Below, one piece after another: positions 1-10,585 of a DNA stretch of 64,000 bases (the stretch's first letter is position 1; every line of letters begins with the position of its first letter). A program made the translations under genes and the position numbers. This DNA is from Paraburkholderia sp. FT54. Its GTDB lineage: Bacteria > Pseudomonadota > Gammaproteobacteria > Burkholderiales > Burkholderiaceae. The stretch is from the NCBI RefSeq assembly GCF_031585635.1, contig NZ_CP134196.1, forward strand, positions 1,240,001 to 1,304,000, given 5' to 3'. Under the pieces are notes generated by a model. The model was not told where the DNA came from. It did no database searches and saw nothing but the letters and a program-made list of their open reading frames with translations.

Positions 1-1028
1 ATGCGATCTACGCCAGCATCACCGCACTCGCCGCGCTGGACGCGCAAGGCGTCGAGCGTCCGCGCTGCGTCGGTCTGATCGAAACCTGCGAGGAGTCGGG
101 CAGCTACGATCTGCTGCCGTATGTCGACGCGTTGCGCGAGCGGCTCGGCAAGGTCGGTCTGGTCGTGTGCCTGGATTCGGGCGCGGGCAACTACGATCAG
201 CTGTGGCTTACCACGTCGTTGCGCGGACTGGTCGCTGGCGACCTCGAAGTGCAGGTGCTCGACGAAGGCATTCACTCGGGCGGCTATGGCGGCATCGCGC
301 CGTCGAGCTTCCGTATCATGCGGCAACTGTTCGACCGTCTCGAAGACTCGGCCAACGGCACGCTATTGCCGAAGGGTTTCCATGTCGATATCCCGGCGGA
401 CCGTCTGCGTGAAGCGGAAGCCACCGCCCAGATTCTCGGCGACGACGTCTGGAAGAAGCTGCCGTGGGCCTGCGGCCAGGACGGCCGTCAGGTGCTGCCC
501 ACCACCACCGATCCGCAAGAGGCCTTGCTCAATTCGACGTGGCGTCCGTCGCTGTCGGTGACCGGCGCGGCCGGCTTGCCCGCGCTGGCCGACGCCGGCA
601 ACGTGCTGCGTCCGCGCACGGCGTTCAAGCTGTCGCTGCGTCTGCCGCCGCTGATCGAGGCGGAGAAGGCCGTCGCCGAACTGAAGGCGCTGCTCGAACT
701 CGACCCGCCGTACAACGCCAAAGTGACGTTCAAGCCGGACGCGGGCGCGGCGAGCGGCTGGAGCGCGCCCGACCTCGCACCGTGGCTCGCCACCGCACTC
801 AACGACTCTTCTCGCCGACACTACGGCGCCGACGTTGCCTACATGGGGCAGGGCGGCACCATCCCGCTGATGAACGTGCTGAAGGCGGGTTTCCCGAAAT
901 CGCAGTTCATGGTGTGCGGCGTGCTCGGACCGAAGTCGAATGCGCACGGACCGAACGAATTCCTGCACGTGCCGTACGGCAAGAAGCTCACGGCCGCGGT
1001 CGCCGAGGTGATCGCCGCCGCGCCTTGA
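1..1028 (+). CDS. M20 family metallopeptidase (5' end outside window)
   Basis: The reading frame is open from base 3, so the true start lies upstream; about 341 residues are visible. It shows M20/M28-type zinc peptidase hallmarks: the catalytic/metal Glu pair in CEESGS (bases 87-104), a following CLDSG segment with a metal Asp, a lid/dimerisation domain beginning near IHSGGYGG, and a late His ligand in AHGPNEF. Family members hydrolyse dipeptides or N-acyl amino acids in the cytoplasm. Substrate cannot be read from the sequence; a broad dipeptidase is the likeliest. The stop is 56 bases before the next gene on the same strand, so the two may be co-transcribed. Confidence 0.85.
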   Translation, partial: AIYASITALAALDAQGVERPRCVGLIETCEESGSYDLLPYVDALRERLGKVGLVVCLDSGAGNYDQLWLTTSLRGLVAGDLEVQVLDEGIHSGGYGGIAPSSFRIMRQLFDRLEDSANGTLLPKGFHVDIPADRLREAEATAQILGDDVWKKLPWACGQDGRQVLPTTTDPQEALLNSTWRPSLSVTGAAGLPALADAGNVLRPRTAFKLSLRLPPLIEAEKAVAELKALLELDPPYNAKVTFKPDAGAASGWSAPDLAPWLATALNDSSRRHYGADVAYMGQGGTIPLMNVLKAGFPKSQFMVCGVLGPKSNAHGPNEFLHVPYGKKLTAAVAEVIAAAP

Positions 1029-1084
1029 GCATTCTCTTCGACTGTCGTTTGCCTTGAACCCGTCAACGTCCGCCGACTTTGTGA

Positions 1085-2188
1085 ATGACCGATAACTCGA
1101 CCGCCCAACCCGCCACGCCCCGGATTCCGGCCGAACAACTGCACGCCTACGTGAGGGCGATCTGGGAAAAGGCGGGCAGCACGCCACGCGAAGCGGAACT
1201 GGTCGCCGATCATCTGGTGGCGGCGAATCTGACTGGTCACGACTCGCATGGTGTGGGGATGATTCCGCGCTATGTTGCATCGCTCGCCGACGGGGAGCTT
1301 CAACTGAACCTGCACGCCGACGTGGTGAAAGACGCGGGCGCCGTGCTGACGGTCGAAGGCGGCAGGGGCTTCGGCCAGGTGGTGGCGTTCGAGGCCATGG
1401 AGCAGGGCATCGAACGCGCCAAACGCCTCGGCATCTGCGCGGTCGGCTTGCGTGGCGCCCATCACATCGGGCGCATCGGTCATTGGGCCGAACAGTGCGC
1501 GCGTGCGGGGCTCGTGTCGTTCCATTTCGTCAATGTGGCGGGCGATCCGCTCGTCGCGCCGTTCGGCGGCGCGGACCGGCGCATCGGCACGAATCCGTTT
1601 TGTGCCGCTTATCCGCGGCCCGGCAAGCCGCCGCTCGTGCTCGACTTCGCGACCAGCACGGTGGCGTATGGCAAGACGCGCGTCGCGTATAACCAGGGCA
1701 AGCAGGTGCAACCCGGCGCGCTGATCGATCACGAGGGCCGCGCCACGCTCGAACCCAAAGTCATGCACGAAGCGCCGTTCGGTTCGCTGACGCCGTTCGG
1801 CGGGCATAAGGGTTTTGGACTCGCGGCCATGTGCGAGATCTTCGGCGGCGCGCTTTCTGGCGGCTTTACCACGCACTCGACTACGCTCGGCACGACCAAC
1901 GCGATCATCAACGGCATGCTGTCGGTGATCATCGATCCGGCCGCGTTCGACGCCCCCGATGCGCAAGCCGAAGCCGACGCGTTCATCGACTGGGTGAAGG
2001 CCTCGCCGCTCGCGGCGGGCGCCGAGCGTCTCTATGAGCCCGGCGAACCCGAGCGCGTGACGCGCGCGCAGCGCGAGGCCGAAGGCATTCCCGTGGATGC
2101 GGCCACGTGGGCGCAGATTCTCGCCGCGGCGCTCGCCGTCGGCATGTGCGCGGAAGAAGCCGGCCGCTGGTCCGCGCGTCTGCAATAA
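1085..2188 (+). CDS. Ldh2-family malate/L-lactate-type dehydrogenase
   Basis: A 367-residue cytoplasmic NAD(P)-dependent oxidoreductase of the Ldh_2 (malate/lactate/ureidoglycolate/sulfolactate dehydrogenase) family, which is unrelated to classical Rossmann LDH/MDH. Supporting segments are GHDSHGVGMIPRY with the catalytic His near residue 55, GAHHIGRIGHW, RRIGTNPFCAAYP in the nucleotide-binding region, and HKGFGLAAMCEIF near residue 240. Length is normal for the family (about 330-370). The substrate is not predictable; a 2-hydroxy acid is expected. It follows the M20 peptidase closely on the same strand, which could mean joint use in amino-acid or opine catabolism (inference). Confidence 0.85.
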   Translation: MTDNSTAQPATPRIPAEQLHAYVRAIWEKAGSTPREAELVADHLVAANLTGHDSHGVGMIPRYVASLADGELQLNLHADVVKDAGAVLTVEGGRGFGQVVAFEAMEQGIERAKRLGICAVGLRGAHHIGRIGHWAEQCARAGLVSFHFVNVAGDPLVAPFGGADRRIGTNPFCAAYPRPGKPPLVLDFATSTVAYGKTRVAYNQGKQVQPGALIDHEGRATLEPKVMHEAPFGSLTPFGGHKGFGLAAMCEIFGGALSGGFTTHSTTLGTTNAIINGMLSVIIDPAAFDAPDAQAEADAFIDWVKASPLAAGAERLYEPGEPERVTRAQREAEGIPVDAATWAQILAAALAVGMCAEEAGRWSARLQ

Positions 2189-2299
2189 GACGGTGGCCAA
2201 GGCGCGCGGCGCGGTGGACCGCCCGCGTTTGATCATGCGAAGCGCATAAACCGTCTGTCAGCCCACCAATCAGCGAAAAAAGCATTTGCCGCTCATATT

Positions 2300-2344
2300 T
2301 TCGATTGCATTTTCTAATCGAAGACTATTTCTTTCTTTTTTCAA
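2300..2344 (+). terminator. AT-rich hairpin followed by a T/C tract
   Basis: TTCGATT (2300-2306) pairs with AATCGAA (2316-2322) across a 9-base loop. A pyrimidine-rich, mostly T tract runs from about 2326 to 2342. The shape resembles an intrinsic terminator for the dehydrogenase gene 110 bases upstream. The AT-rich stem makes it weak, and it could instead be a protein-binding dyad. Confidence 0.4.
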
Positions 2345-2364
2345 TCCGGCAGGAAATGCAATCC

Positions 2365-2389
2365 TTGCCCATGGGCAAATGGATTGCCC
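2365..2389. promoter_or_regulatory. Palindromic operator candidate upstream of rpfF
   Basis: TTGCCCATGGGCAA (2365-2378) is a perfect 14-base palindrome. The same half-site, TTGCCC, recurs at 2384-2389, giving three half-sites in 25 bases. It lies about 225 bases before the rpfF start. No regulator can be assigned from sequence alone. Confidence 0.4.
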
Positions 2390-2611
2390 GCCGCGCGCCT
2401 GTTTGCGGCCCGAATTCGCCCATCTTCGGTGCGCAAGCGTTTGCGTCCGCGCGACACGCCGTCAGCCTCCCTCCTTCGCGTAGAACGCCTGCTGGCGGGC
2501 TTTTGAACGCGGCTTGCATTCATCTGTTGGTTACCCCGCTCCCATCCGATTCCGGTCTGCTTTAGGCTCGCATAGCAATACCAGTGTTTAACCTCAAAAG
2601 GACCGATCAAA

Positions 2612-3499
2612 ATGAATCTGCATAATCATCACGCCTGCCGCCCGTTCCTCGAAGCCGGCAATCTGTCGCAAATTTCCGCGTACTACGAAGAAGGCCGCAA
2701 CGTCATGTGGATGATGTTGCGGGCACAGCCGCGCCCCTGTTTCAATCTCGATCTGGTCCATGACATCCTGGAACTCGCGCAGGCAGCACGAGAGTCGGGA
2801 TTGCCGATCGATTTCTGGGTCACCGGTTCGTTGATTCCGACCATGTACAACGTCGGCGGCGATCTGGATTTCTTCGCGGACTCGATCCGCGGCGGCAAGC
2901 GCCAGGCGCTCATGGCCTACGCGCGGGCATGTGTCGATTGCGTGCATGCGGCGTCGCGGGGATTCGACACGGGTGCGATTTCGATCGCGATGGTGGAGGG
3001 CACGGCACTCGGTGGGGGCTTCGAGGCCGCGCTCGCGCATCATTTCGTGCTCGCGCAGAACGACGCGCGCATGGGCTTCCCGGAGATCGCGTTCAATCTG
3101 TTTCCGGGCATGGGCGGTTATTCACTGGTGGCGCGCAAGGTCGGCATGCGGCTCGCGGAGGAGCTGATCGGCGTCGGCGAATCGCATACGGCCGAATGGC
3201 ACTACGGCAAAGGTCTGGTCGATCAGCTGTTCGAACCGGGCGAGGCCTATATGGCGACCCGTACTTTCATCGACACGCTCAAGCCGAAAATGAACGGCAT
3301 CCGCGCGATGCTGCGGGCGCGCCAGCGCGTGCAGCAACTCTCGCGCGCCGAGCTGATGGAAATCACCGAGGATTGGGTCGACGCTGCCTTCACGATCGAG
3401 GAGAAGGACCTCGCCTTCATGGAGCGGCTGGTGATGCTGCAGAACCGCCGTACCTCGAACCTGCGTCAGACGGTGGCCGGCGTAGCCAATTTCGGCTGA
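2612..3499 (+). CDS. rpfF: Crotonase-fold DSF-type signal synthase (cis-2-dodecenoic acid, BDSF)
   Basis: A 295-residue crotonase-superfamily protein matching the RpfF group, which makes diffusible signal factor fatty acids by dehydrating a 3-hydroxyacyl-ACP and then cleaving the thioester. The two Glu residues expected of RpfF enzymes are at 138 (in ALGGGFEAAL) and 158 (in GFPEIAFNLFPG), with the usual 20-residue spacing. The N-terminus contains NVMWMMLRAQPRPCFN, which is unlike ordinary enoyl-CoA hydratases. The start follows AAAAGG at 2596-2601. It converges on a PAS-GGDEF-EAL gene with only 47 bases between stop codons, matching the synthase/receptor pair of B. cenocepacia (BCAM0581/BCAM0580). 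Product identity (BDSF) is inferred from that pairing. Confidence 0.9.
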   Translation: MNLHNHHACRPFLEAGNLSQISAYYEEGRNVMWMMLRAQPRPCFNLDLVHDILELAQAARESGLPIDFWVTGSLIPTMYNVGGDLDFFADSIRGGKRQALMAYARACVDCVHAASRGFDTGAISIAMVEGTALGGGFEAALAHHFVLAQNDARMGFPEIAFNLFPGMGGYSLVARKVGMRLAEELIGVGESHTAEWHYGKGLVDQLFEPGEAYMATRTFIDTLKPKMNGIRAMLRARQRVQQLSRAELMEITEDWVDAAFTIEEKDLAFMERLVMLQNRRTSNLRQTVAGVANFG

Positions 3500-3546
3500 A
3501 TCGATGTGGGTTCGAGCAAGAGCCGTAAGGAGGACGGTGCACAAGC

Positions 3547-5550
3547 TCAGGCAATCAGCCTGAGCTTCTGTCTATCCTGCAACCAGCGTTCGAATTCAGC
3601 CGCCGGCATGGCCTGGCCGTACAGGAAGCCCTGCACATAATCCACGCCCAAGCCCTTCATGAACACTTCTTCCGATTCGGTCTCGATTCCTTCGGCGACC
3701 ACCTTGAAATTCAATTCCTGCGCGACGGCCACCATGGAGCGCACCAGTGCTTGCGCTTTGGTGTCGGCGTTGATCGAGCGCACGAAGCTGCGGTCGAGCT
3801 TGATGACGTCGAGCGGAATCCGGCCCAGCTGCGACAGCGACGAATAGCCCGTGCCGAAATCGTCCAGATGAACCTGCGCGCCGAGCTGGCGGAACTGCTT
3901 GATCAGATCGATCGCGGCCGTTTCGTCTTCGATCAGGCAGCTCTCGGTCAGTTCGAGATCGATCAGGCAGGGATCGAGATTGGCGTTCTGCAGCGCCTCG
4001 CTGAAATGGCGGACCACGGCCGTATCGACCAGTTGCCGCGCCGACACGTTGATCGCGATGCGCAGGTTATAGCCGTCCCCCTTCCATTTGGCCGCCTGTT
4101 TCGCGGCCGTTACCATGACCCAGCGGCCCAGCACGCCGATCAGCCCGGACTCTTCCGCGTAACGGATGAACTCGGCGGGCATGATCTGCCCGCGCTCCGG
4201 CGAATTCCACCGCACCAGCGCTTCGACGCCCTGGACCACACCGGTGGCGAGCGACAGTTTCGGCTGGTAGTGCAGCGTCAGCTGGCCCTCTTCGAGGCCG
4301 CGCCGCAGATTGGTGTCGAGCCACATGTATTCGGCGACCCGGCGGTTCATTTCCGGCGAGAACACGCGGTGCGTGCGTTTGCCTTCGTCTTTGGCGACGT
4401 ACATGGCCGTGTCGGCTGACCGGATCAGCGATTCGAGGCTGTCGCCGTGTTCCGGATACAGCGCGATGCCGATCGAGCAGCCCGTATAGACCTCCACGAG
4501 CCCAAGCGCGAACGGCGTGCGCATGCGTTCGAGAATGCGCTGCGCGGTGGCTTCGAGTTCGTGCGCCGTGCCTCTCGCCGCGAGCACGATGAATTCGTCG
4601 CCGCCGAGGCGCGCGAGCGTGTCGCCTTCGTTCAGGCACTCGCTGATCGCGGACGACACGTCGCGGATCAGGCGGTCGCCGAACACGTGGCCGTAGTGAT
4701 CGTTGACCTTCTTGAAGTTGTCGAGATCGAGAAACAGCACGCCGACTGCTTCGCCCGGCGCGGCGTCTTCGATCGCGGCGCGGATCTTGTCCTGAATCGC
4801 GTTGCGGTTGGCGAGGCCGGTGAGCGAATCGGTGTTCGCCAGTTCGGTGAGGCGTTCCTGCGCGAGCCGTTCCTCGGTGATGTCGGTGCCCGAGCAGATC
4901 AGGAATTGCTCTTCGACGCCGCTGCCGCTGTGGACGAATTTATTGCGGAACAGAAAGAGCCGTTCGCCGTGCACCGTTTTGACGCGCCGCTCGACCTCGT
5001 ACGACACGCCGCGATTGAAGAAGCCCGCAATGTTCTGGCTGGAGGCCGCGCCGTCTTCGGTGGACATGAACAACGCCCACACGTTGCGGCCGATGATGTT
5101 CTCTTCCTTAACGCCCGTAAGTTCTTCGGCAAGACGATTGAAGCGCTGTATTCGACCGTGCCGGTCGACGATCACGACAACCGAATTCACTTCGGACACG
5201 ACCTGTTCGGCAAACGAGAGGCCGTGCACCAGATCGCGGGCGACGGATTCGGTGTCGTCGTAGGCCGAGGCGGTGCCCGCCCAGGTATTGCTGCTGAGCT
5301 TTTTACCCACGAGATGCAGGCGAAGCGGTTCGCCGAACAGCCGCACGTCTAGGACCAGATGCGAGGTGACGCCGGTGAGGCAGCGGATTTGCGAAGCCTG
5401 CTGGGGATTGAGCGGAATGGCGACATTAGCCGGCACGTCGCCGGTTACGGGCGTGAGTTCGAGCGCGTTGCTGTCGTTCGACAGACGCCAGCATGGGCTG
5501 CTTGTGCCGAACTGGGCATAAAGCACCTGGTCGTGTTGGTCGTCATTCAT
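3547..5550 (-). CDS. rpfR: BDSF receptor: PAS-GGDEF-EAL cyclic-di-GMP enzyme
   Basis: Using the ATG at 5550 (MNDDQHDQ...) the protein is 667 residues, the length expected of RpfR; an upstream in-frame start exists but adds a low-quality leader. Order: N-terminal region of about 110 residues corresponding to the RpfF-interaction domain, a PAS domain (about 120-235, with VNSVVVIVDRHGRIQRFN), GGDEF (intact GGDEF in LARLGGDEFIVL), and EAL (intact EAL in GVEALVRW, plus DDFGTGYSSL). In B. cenocepacia the PAS domain binds BDSF and stimulates c-di-GMP hydrolysis, lowering c-di-GMP and altering biofilm, motility and virulence. Both catalytic motifs look intact. It is cytoplasmic, with no membrane segment. 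Confidence 0.92.
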   Translation of the reverse strand: MNDDQHDQVLYAQFGTSSPCWRLSNDSNALELTPVTGDVPANVAIPLNPQQASQIRCLTGVTSHLVLDVRLFGEPLRLHLVGKKLSSNTWAGTASAYDDTESVARDLVHGLSFAEQVVSEVNSVVVIVDRHGRIQRFNRLAEELTGVKEENIIGRNVWALFMSTEDGAASSQNIAGFFNRGVSYEVERRVKTVHGERLFLFRNKFVHSGSGVEEQFLICSGTDITEERLAQERLTELANTDSLTGLANRNAIQDKIRAAIEDAAPGEAVGVLFLDLDNFKKVNDHYGHVFGDRLIRDVSSAISECLNEGDTLARLGGDEFIVLAARGTAHELEATAQRILERMRTPFALGLVEVYTGCSIGIALYPEHGDSLESLIRSADTAMYVAKDEGKRTHRVFSPEMNRRVAEYMWLDTNLRRGLEEGQLTLHYQPKLSLATGVVQGVEALVRWNSPERGQIMPAEFIRYAEESGLIGVLGRWVMVTAAKQAAKWKGDGYNLRIAINVSARQLVDTAVVRHFSEALQNANLDPCLIDLELTESCLIEDETAAIDLIKQFRQLGAQVHLDDFGTGYSSLSQLGRIPLDVIKLDRSFVRSINADTKAQALVRSMVAVAQELNFKVVAEGIETESEEVFMKGLGVDYVQGFLYGQAMPAAEFERWLQDRQKLRLIA

Positions 5551-5768
5551 GAGATCCCCGGGCGGTGTGTGCCGGTGGCCGCCGTGAAGGCGGAGTCGGC
5601 AAACAGTCTTCATCATACGTAAGACTGTCCCCATTGTAGCGAAGCGATTGGAATTACGGGCTTATAAAGATTAACGGTCTGTAAGACTTCCGTCTTTAGC
5701 GCTATTTTAAGGGCTTTTTTTCCGGTCACGCGCAGGGAAGCTGTGCGGCCGCCCATCTCTCGAAACGG

Positions 5769-8700
5769 CTAAAAGCGTCGCGCCAGCCATGCGCGGGCCG
5801 TTTCCCTTTCGGCGGGGACCGCTTCCAGCGAGGCTTCGAACCAGAATGTCCCGGCCACCAGCGTGGCCACGACGATGCCGTCGCGATACAGAATCCGATT
5901 TCCCGCCACCGCGGGCACGCGTTCGCCGACCAGCAGCGTGCCAGCGAGATTCAACGGATCGGTTCCGGCGATACATACAAAAGCACTGTCGTTCGCATGC
6001 CGTCGCACTTCTCGCAGCACAGGAATCGCCTCGGGCAGAGCGAATTGTTCGCCGGCGAGGCCATTCACGAAGCGCCCGCCGCGAATCACGCCACGCGCTT
6101 CGAGCCGCTGAAAAACGCGCAACAGGTCTCGCCATGGCGGCAGCCACTCGGCCTCGCGTTCGAGCAAGCGCCAGAACACCACGCCGTAGCGGCGCAATAG
6201 GGTCATCGCAACGTGTTCCAGCACTTCAGGTGGGAACTGCCTGCGGCGCTCCGGAACGGTCTCTGTTGCCGCAGCAGCGGCGGGCCGCTTCACTAGCGCC
6301 CAGCGTCCAGCGTCGTCCATGCCGCCGATCAGCGCGCTCGACCGCGCGCGCCGGCTGCCGGAATAAGCGTTGCGTTTGGCGGCCGGCTTGAGCAAGGCGC
6401 GCAAGCCCGCGAAACTGTCGGAATTCACGAGACCCGCGGCCACCAGTTCGCCCAGCGCGCTCTCCAGTTCCATACGCAATCCGCGAACTTCGGTCAACAA
6501 TTCGTCGAAGAACATCGCACCGTGTTGCACCAGCGTGTCGTACACGCTTTGCGCGCGCGCCGACAGCTCCGGTTGTTTCGACGGATCGAGCAACGCGCTC
6601 CACACACCCACCTGCGCGCGCGGCAGCAGCACGATCGGCGTGCTGCGGACCGGCCCGCTGGCACCGCGCGCGCGTTCCGTCAGACGGGTCCAGACTATTT
6701 TGCCGGCCCGACATAGTTCGTCGAGCGAAGTATTTGCGTAGGCCTTCACGCGCGCGGGCAGGATGTCTTCCTCCCACGCACCCGCCGCGGCCTGGAAGCC
6801 TTCGAGCTGTTCGAGCACGGCAACTAGCGCGTCGCGCCCCTCGCTGCGCGTGTCCGGCGTCAGATGCTGCCACTCGAACAGAAAGCGCATGAAGTCGTGC
6901 CGTTCCACCGGCTCGATTTCGCGCCGCAAGCGTTTCACGGTGTAACGGTGTATGCGTGCGAGAAGATGTCGTTCGCACCATTCTTCCCCGGCGGCTTGTG
7001 GCGTGAAGCGCCCGCGCATCACGTAGCCTTCGGCTTCGAGGCGCGTAAGGCTCTGTTCGACCGACGCCGGGGGCAACTTCAACGCTTCAGCAATCGCACT
7101 GAGCGGCAGCGGGCCGAAACCGGTCAGACGCGCGCGGAGCACGTCGGTCAGGGCGTCGTCGGCGCTCCAGCTATCGGCGTAGCCTTTCGGCGCGACGAGC
7201 GGCGGCGCAAACCGGGTGTCGGGATAGAGCGGCTGAAAACAGGTGAGGCGTTCGACGGGCAGCCACACGGCGGAGTCGCCGGCGAGCTGCAGGCGGGTGG
7301 CGCGGCCGGCTTCGGCCAGCGACGCGAGCCATGCCGGCCAGCCTTCGTTGCGGCGCGCTTCGGCCTCGGTGACGCAGGCAAGGCCGGTCAACGCTTCATG
7401 CATCTCGTCAGCGTTGCGCGCCTGCGGCCACGCTTCGTCGCGCACGCTTTCGATGGCTTCGGCATCGAGCGCGCCGAGATCGTCGGCACTCGACGGATCG
7501 GTCCAACGGCGGTTCAACACCGCTTGTGTGCGGCGTTCCTCGATCGGCGCGTCGTCGAGATAAGCGTACGGTTTCGCGTTGAGGATTTCAGCGGCGAGCG
7601 GCGAGGGCGCGGGCAAATCGCGCGCGACCAGTTGCACGTCGCCCTGTTCGATACGGCGCAGCAGCGCAAGCCAGGTTTCGCTGTCCATCGCCTCGTGCAA
7701 ACAGTCGTCGACGGTTTGCTCCACTAATGGATGACGCGGCAGTTCGCGTTCGCCGACCACGTTTTCCAGACACGCAGCCTGCTCGGGAAACACGCTCGCC
7801 AGCAGATCTTCGCTGCGCATGCGCTGCAATTGCGGCGCGGTCTTGCGTCCGCCGGTATAGCGCGGCAGGCCGAGCGCGGTAGTCGCGTTCCAGCGCCAGC
7901 GCACGCCGAACAGCGGCGCATCGAGCAGCGCCTGAATCAGCAGATGCTCGGCGCTGTTCGAATGCAGATAGCGCCATACGTCGTCGAGCACGAAGGAATG
8001 GCTGCCGGTCAGCGACAGCACGATCGCGTCCTCGGTGGCGGCGGCTTGCAGTTCGAAGTTGAAGGTGCGGCAAAAGCGCTTGCGCAGCGCGAGGCCCCAC
8101 GCGCGGTTCACCCGGCTGCCGAACGGTGCGTGAATGACGAGTTGCGTGCCGCCGGATTCGTCGAAGAAACGCTCCATGACCAGCGTGTTCTGGGTGGGCA
8201 GCACGCTGAGCGCGGCGCGCGCACGGGCGAGATAGTCGACGATCTGGCGCGCGGCGGCTTCGTCGAGATGCAGATTGTCGACCAGCCAGCCGATTGCATG
8301 CTCGATGCGGGCCGCGAGTGTTTCGAAGTCGGTGCTGGTCTCGTCCGCAACGATGGCCGACGCCGTGGCGCTCTTTTCTTCGAGAAGGTGTCCAATCTGC
8401 TCGCGCAAACGCGCGACGCCGAACGACAGCTCGTCGCTGCGGCCCGGCGCTTCGCCGAGCCAGAAAGGAATGTTCGGCGGCTGGCCCTGCGCGTCCTCGA
8501 CGCGCACGCGTCCGCTCTCGATCCGCAGAATCCGGTACGACGCGTTGCCGAGTTGAAACACGTCGCCGGCCAGACTTTCGACGGCGAAGTCCTCGTTGAC
8601 GGTGCCGATATTGATCGCCTGCGGTTCGAGCACGACGGCATAGTCGGCGTTCTCGGGAATCGTCCCGCCCGACGTAACGGCGACTAGCTTGCCGCCGCGC

Positions 8701-10280
8701 CGGCCGCGCAGCGTGCCGCTCACCACGTCGCGATGAATATAGGCGCCGCGCGGACCGTTGCGGCTCGTGTAGCCTTCGGCGAGCATGCGCAGCACCGCGT
8801 CGTACTGCTCACGCGTGAGCTCGGCGTACGGCGCCGCGCGGCGCATCAGGTCGAACAGCGCGTCCTCGCTCCATTCGGCGCTCGACACTTCCGCGACGAT
8901 CTGCTGGGCGAGCACATCGAGCGGCGCGCGCGGAATGCGCAGCGCGTCGAGTTCGCCGCGCCGCACGCAATCGAGCAGCGCGGCGCATTCGATCAGATCG
9001 TCGCGCGAGGCCGGAAAAAGTCTGCCCTTGGGCATCCCGCCGACATGATGGCCCGAGCGTCCGACGCGTTGCAGGAACGGCGCGATCGCGCGTGGCGAAC
9101 CCATCTGGCAGACCAGATCGACGTCGCCGATATCGATGCCGAGTTCCAGCGAAGCCGTGGCGATCAGCACGCGCAGTTCGCCGCGTTTCAGGCGCTGTTC
9201 GGCGTCGAAACGATGTTCCTTTGCAAGGCTGCCGTGATGCGCGGCGACCACGTCCTTGCCCAGCCGCTCGGTCAGATGATGCGCGGCGCGCTCGGCCATG
9301 CGGCGCGTGTTGACGAAAATCAGCGTGGTGCGGTGCATCGCCACCAGCTCGGCGAGACGGTCGTAGACGCGCTCCCACACTTCGTTGGGCATCACCGCTT
9401 CGAGCGGCACGGGCGGGATCTCGAGCGCGAGATCGCGTTCGCGCACGTGCCCCACGTCGATGATCGCGCAGTCGGCGGGAATGCCGCTGTCGATACGCCC
9501 GCCGCCCACCAGAAAACGCGCGACCGCGCTCACCGGCTTTTGGGTCGCCGACAGGCCGATACGCGGCAGGCGCCGCAGGCACAGCGCGTCGAGCCGCTCC
9601 AGGCTGAGCGCGAGATGGCTGCCACGCTTGCTGCCGGCGAGCGCGTGAATTTCATCGACGATCACCGTGCGCACCGTCGCGAGCATGCGGCGGCCGGAGT
9701 CCGAACCGAGCAGCACGTATAGCGATTCCGGCGTGGTCACTAGAATATGCGGCGCGCGCTTCTTCAACGCGTTGCGCTCCTGCTGCGTGGTGTCGCCGGT
9801 CCGCACGGCGGTGCGGATGTCCAGAGCCGGCAAGCCGAGCGCGTCGAGTTCCGCGGCGATGCCTTGCAACGGCAACTGCAGATTGAGACGGATGTCGTTG
9901 GAGAGCGCCTTCAGCGGCGAGACGTAGACCACCAGCGTTTCGTCGGGCAGTGCACCGCCATTGGCGAGGCCTTGCTGGACCAGATCGTCCAGTGCGGACA
10001 GAAAGGCGGTGAGCGTTTTGCCCGAACCCGTGGGCGCGGCCACCAGCGTGGAACGGCCACGCCGAATCTGCGGCCATGCGGCGGCCTGGGCGTCGGTTGG
10101 CGCGGGAAAGGTCTTGAGGAACCAGCTCGCGACCGCGGGATGGAAATCGCCCAGCGCGCCGGCCGTCGATAGCCCCATGGCAGGCGTCGCGACGGATGCG
10201 GTGTCGGGAGCCGCGCCCAACGCAGCGGCAGTGGTGGTGGCCGGACTCATGCCTGCATAGTTGGGGGCGGGGCGTGCCAT
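5769..10280 (-). CDS. lhr: Lhr-type large ATP-dependent helicase
   Basis: A 1503-residue superfamily 2 helicase if the ATG at 10280 is used (another ATG is at 10250); E. coli Lhr is about 1538. Motifs: Walker A APTGSGKT near residue 82, DEIH in [18 protein letters not shown], and motif [11 protein letters not shown]. The long C-terminal half is the Lhr-specific region with winged-helix and beta-barrel parts. Lhr proteins are 3'-5' DNA translocases and RNA:DNA unwinding enzymes linked to DNA repair. It is a single gene; no Lhr-associated exonuclease or MPE phosphatase gene is adjacent, unlike some Pseudomonas operons. No clear Shine-Dalgarno sequence marks the start, so the first ~10-25 residues are uncertain. 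Confidence 0.93.
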   Translation of the reverse strand: MARPAPNYAGMSPATTTAAALGAAPDTASVATPAMGLSTAGALGDFHPAVASWFLKTFPAPTDAQAAAWPQIRRGRSTLVAAPTGSGKTLTAFLSALDDLVQQGLANGGALPDETLVVYVSPLKALSNDIRLNLQLPLQGIAAELDALGLPALDIRTAVRTGDTTQQERNALKKRAPHILVTTPESLYVLLGSDSGRRMLATVRTVIVDEIHALAGSKRGSHLALSLERLDALCLRRLPRIGLSATQKPVSAVARFLVGGGRIDSGIPADCAIIDVGHVRERDLALEIPPVPLEAVMPNEVWERVYDRLAELVAMHRTTLIFVNTRRMAERAAHHLTERLGKDVVAAHHGSLAKEHRFDAEQRLKRGELRVLIATASLELGIDIGDVDLVCQMGSPRAIAPFLQRVGRSGHHVGGMPKGRLFPASRDDLIECAALLDCVRRGELDALRIPRAPLDVLAQQIVAEVSSAEWSEDALFDLMRRAAPYAELTREQYDAVLRMLAEGYTSRNGPRGAYIHRDVVSGTLRGRRGGKLVAVTSGGTIPENADYAVVLEPQAINIGTVNEDFAVESLAGDVFQLGNASYRILRIESGRVRVEDAQGQPPNIPFWLGEAPGRSDELSFGVARLREQIGHLLEEKSATASAIVADETSTDFETLAARIEHAIGWLVDNLHLDEAAARQIVDYLARARAALSVLPTQNTLVMERFFDESGGTQLVIHAPFGSRVNRAWGLALRKRFCRTFNFELQAAATEDAIVLSLTGSHSFVLDDVWRYLHSNSAEHLLIQALLDAPLFGVRWRWNATTALGLPRYTGGRKTAPQLQRMRSEDLLASVFPEQAACLENVVGERELPRHPLVEQTVDDCLHEAMDSETWLALLRRIEQGDVQLVARDLPAPSPLAAEILNAKPYAYLDDAPIEERRTQAVLNRRWTDPSSADDLGALDAEAIESVRDEAWPQARNADEMHEALTGLACVTEAEARRNEGWPAWLASLAEAGRATRLQLAGDSAVWLPVERLTCFQPLYPDTRFAPPLVAPKGYADSWSADDALTDVLRARLTGFGPLPLSAIAEALKLPPASVEQSLTRLEAEGYVMRGRFTPQAAGEEWCERHLLARIHRYTVKRLRREIEPVERHDFMRFLFEWQHLTPDTRSEGRDALVAVLEQLEGFQAAAGAWEEDILPARVKAYANTSLDELCRAGKIVWTRLTERARGASGPVRSTPIVLLPRAQVGVWSALLDPSKQPELSARAQSVYDTLVQHGAMFFDELLTEVRGLRMELESALGELVAAGLVNSDSFAGLRALLKPAAKRNAYSGSRRARSSALIGGMDDAGRWALVKRPAAAAATETVPERRRQFPPEVLEHVAMTLLRRYGVVFWRLLEREAEWLPPWRDLLRVFQRLEARGVIRGGRFVNGLAGEQFALPEAIPVLREVRRHANDSAFVCIAGTDPLNLAGTLLVGERVPAVAGNRILYRDGIVVATLVAGTFWFEASLEAVPAERETARAWLARRF

Positions 10281-10585
10281 ATCCAGAGGGGGCGAAAGCA
10301 GCCGGTTGCAAGGATCAGGAATCAGTCTGGCAGGTTTCCGCTGGCTTTGCCCAAAGACAATGTGCCGGCACTTATGTCGCAATCGAAAGGCCGTGTGACG
10401 GCATTTTTTCCGTCCGCTCGCCGCGACAAGCGGCGGCGCGCAGACGCACTGATCGTAAGGAGCTTGAAACATACATCAACCCAATGCCTGACGGCTGCAC
10501 AGCTTGCCTGACGCTCTGCCGGATTTTGCCAATTGCAGTACTCTCTACGCCTCACCCATTCACGAACCACGTTGGAGTTTCGACG

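Larger units (their letters stand above)
2189..2611. other. Intergenic region upstream of rpfF
   Basis: This 423-base gap has no convincing gene. It is more AT-rich than its surroundings between about 2270 and 2345. It carries a terminator-like hairpin (2300-2322), a palindrome with a repeated half-site (2365-2389) and the rpfF ribosome-binding site. It is probably the control region of rpfF. Confidence 0.6.
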
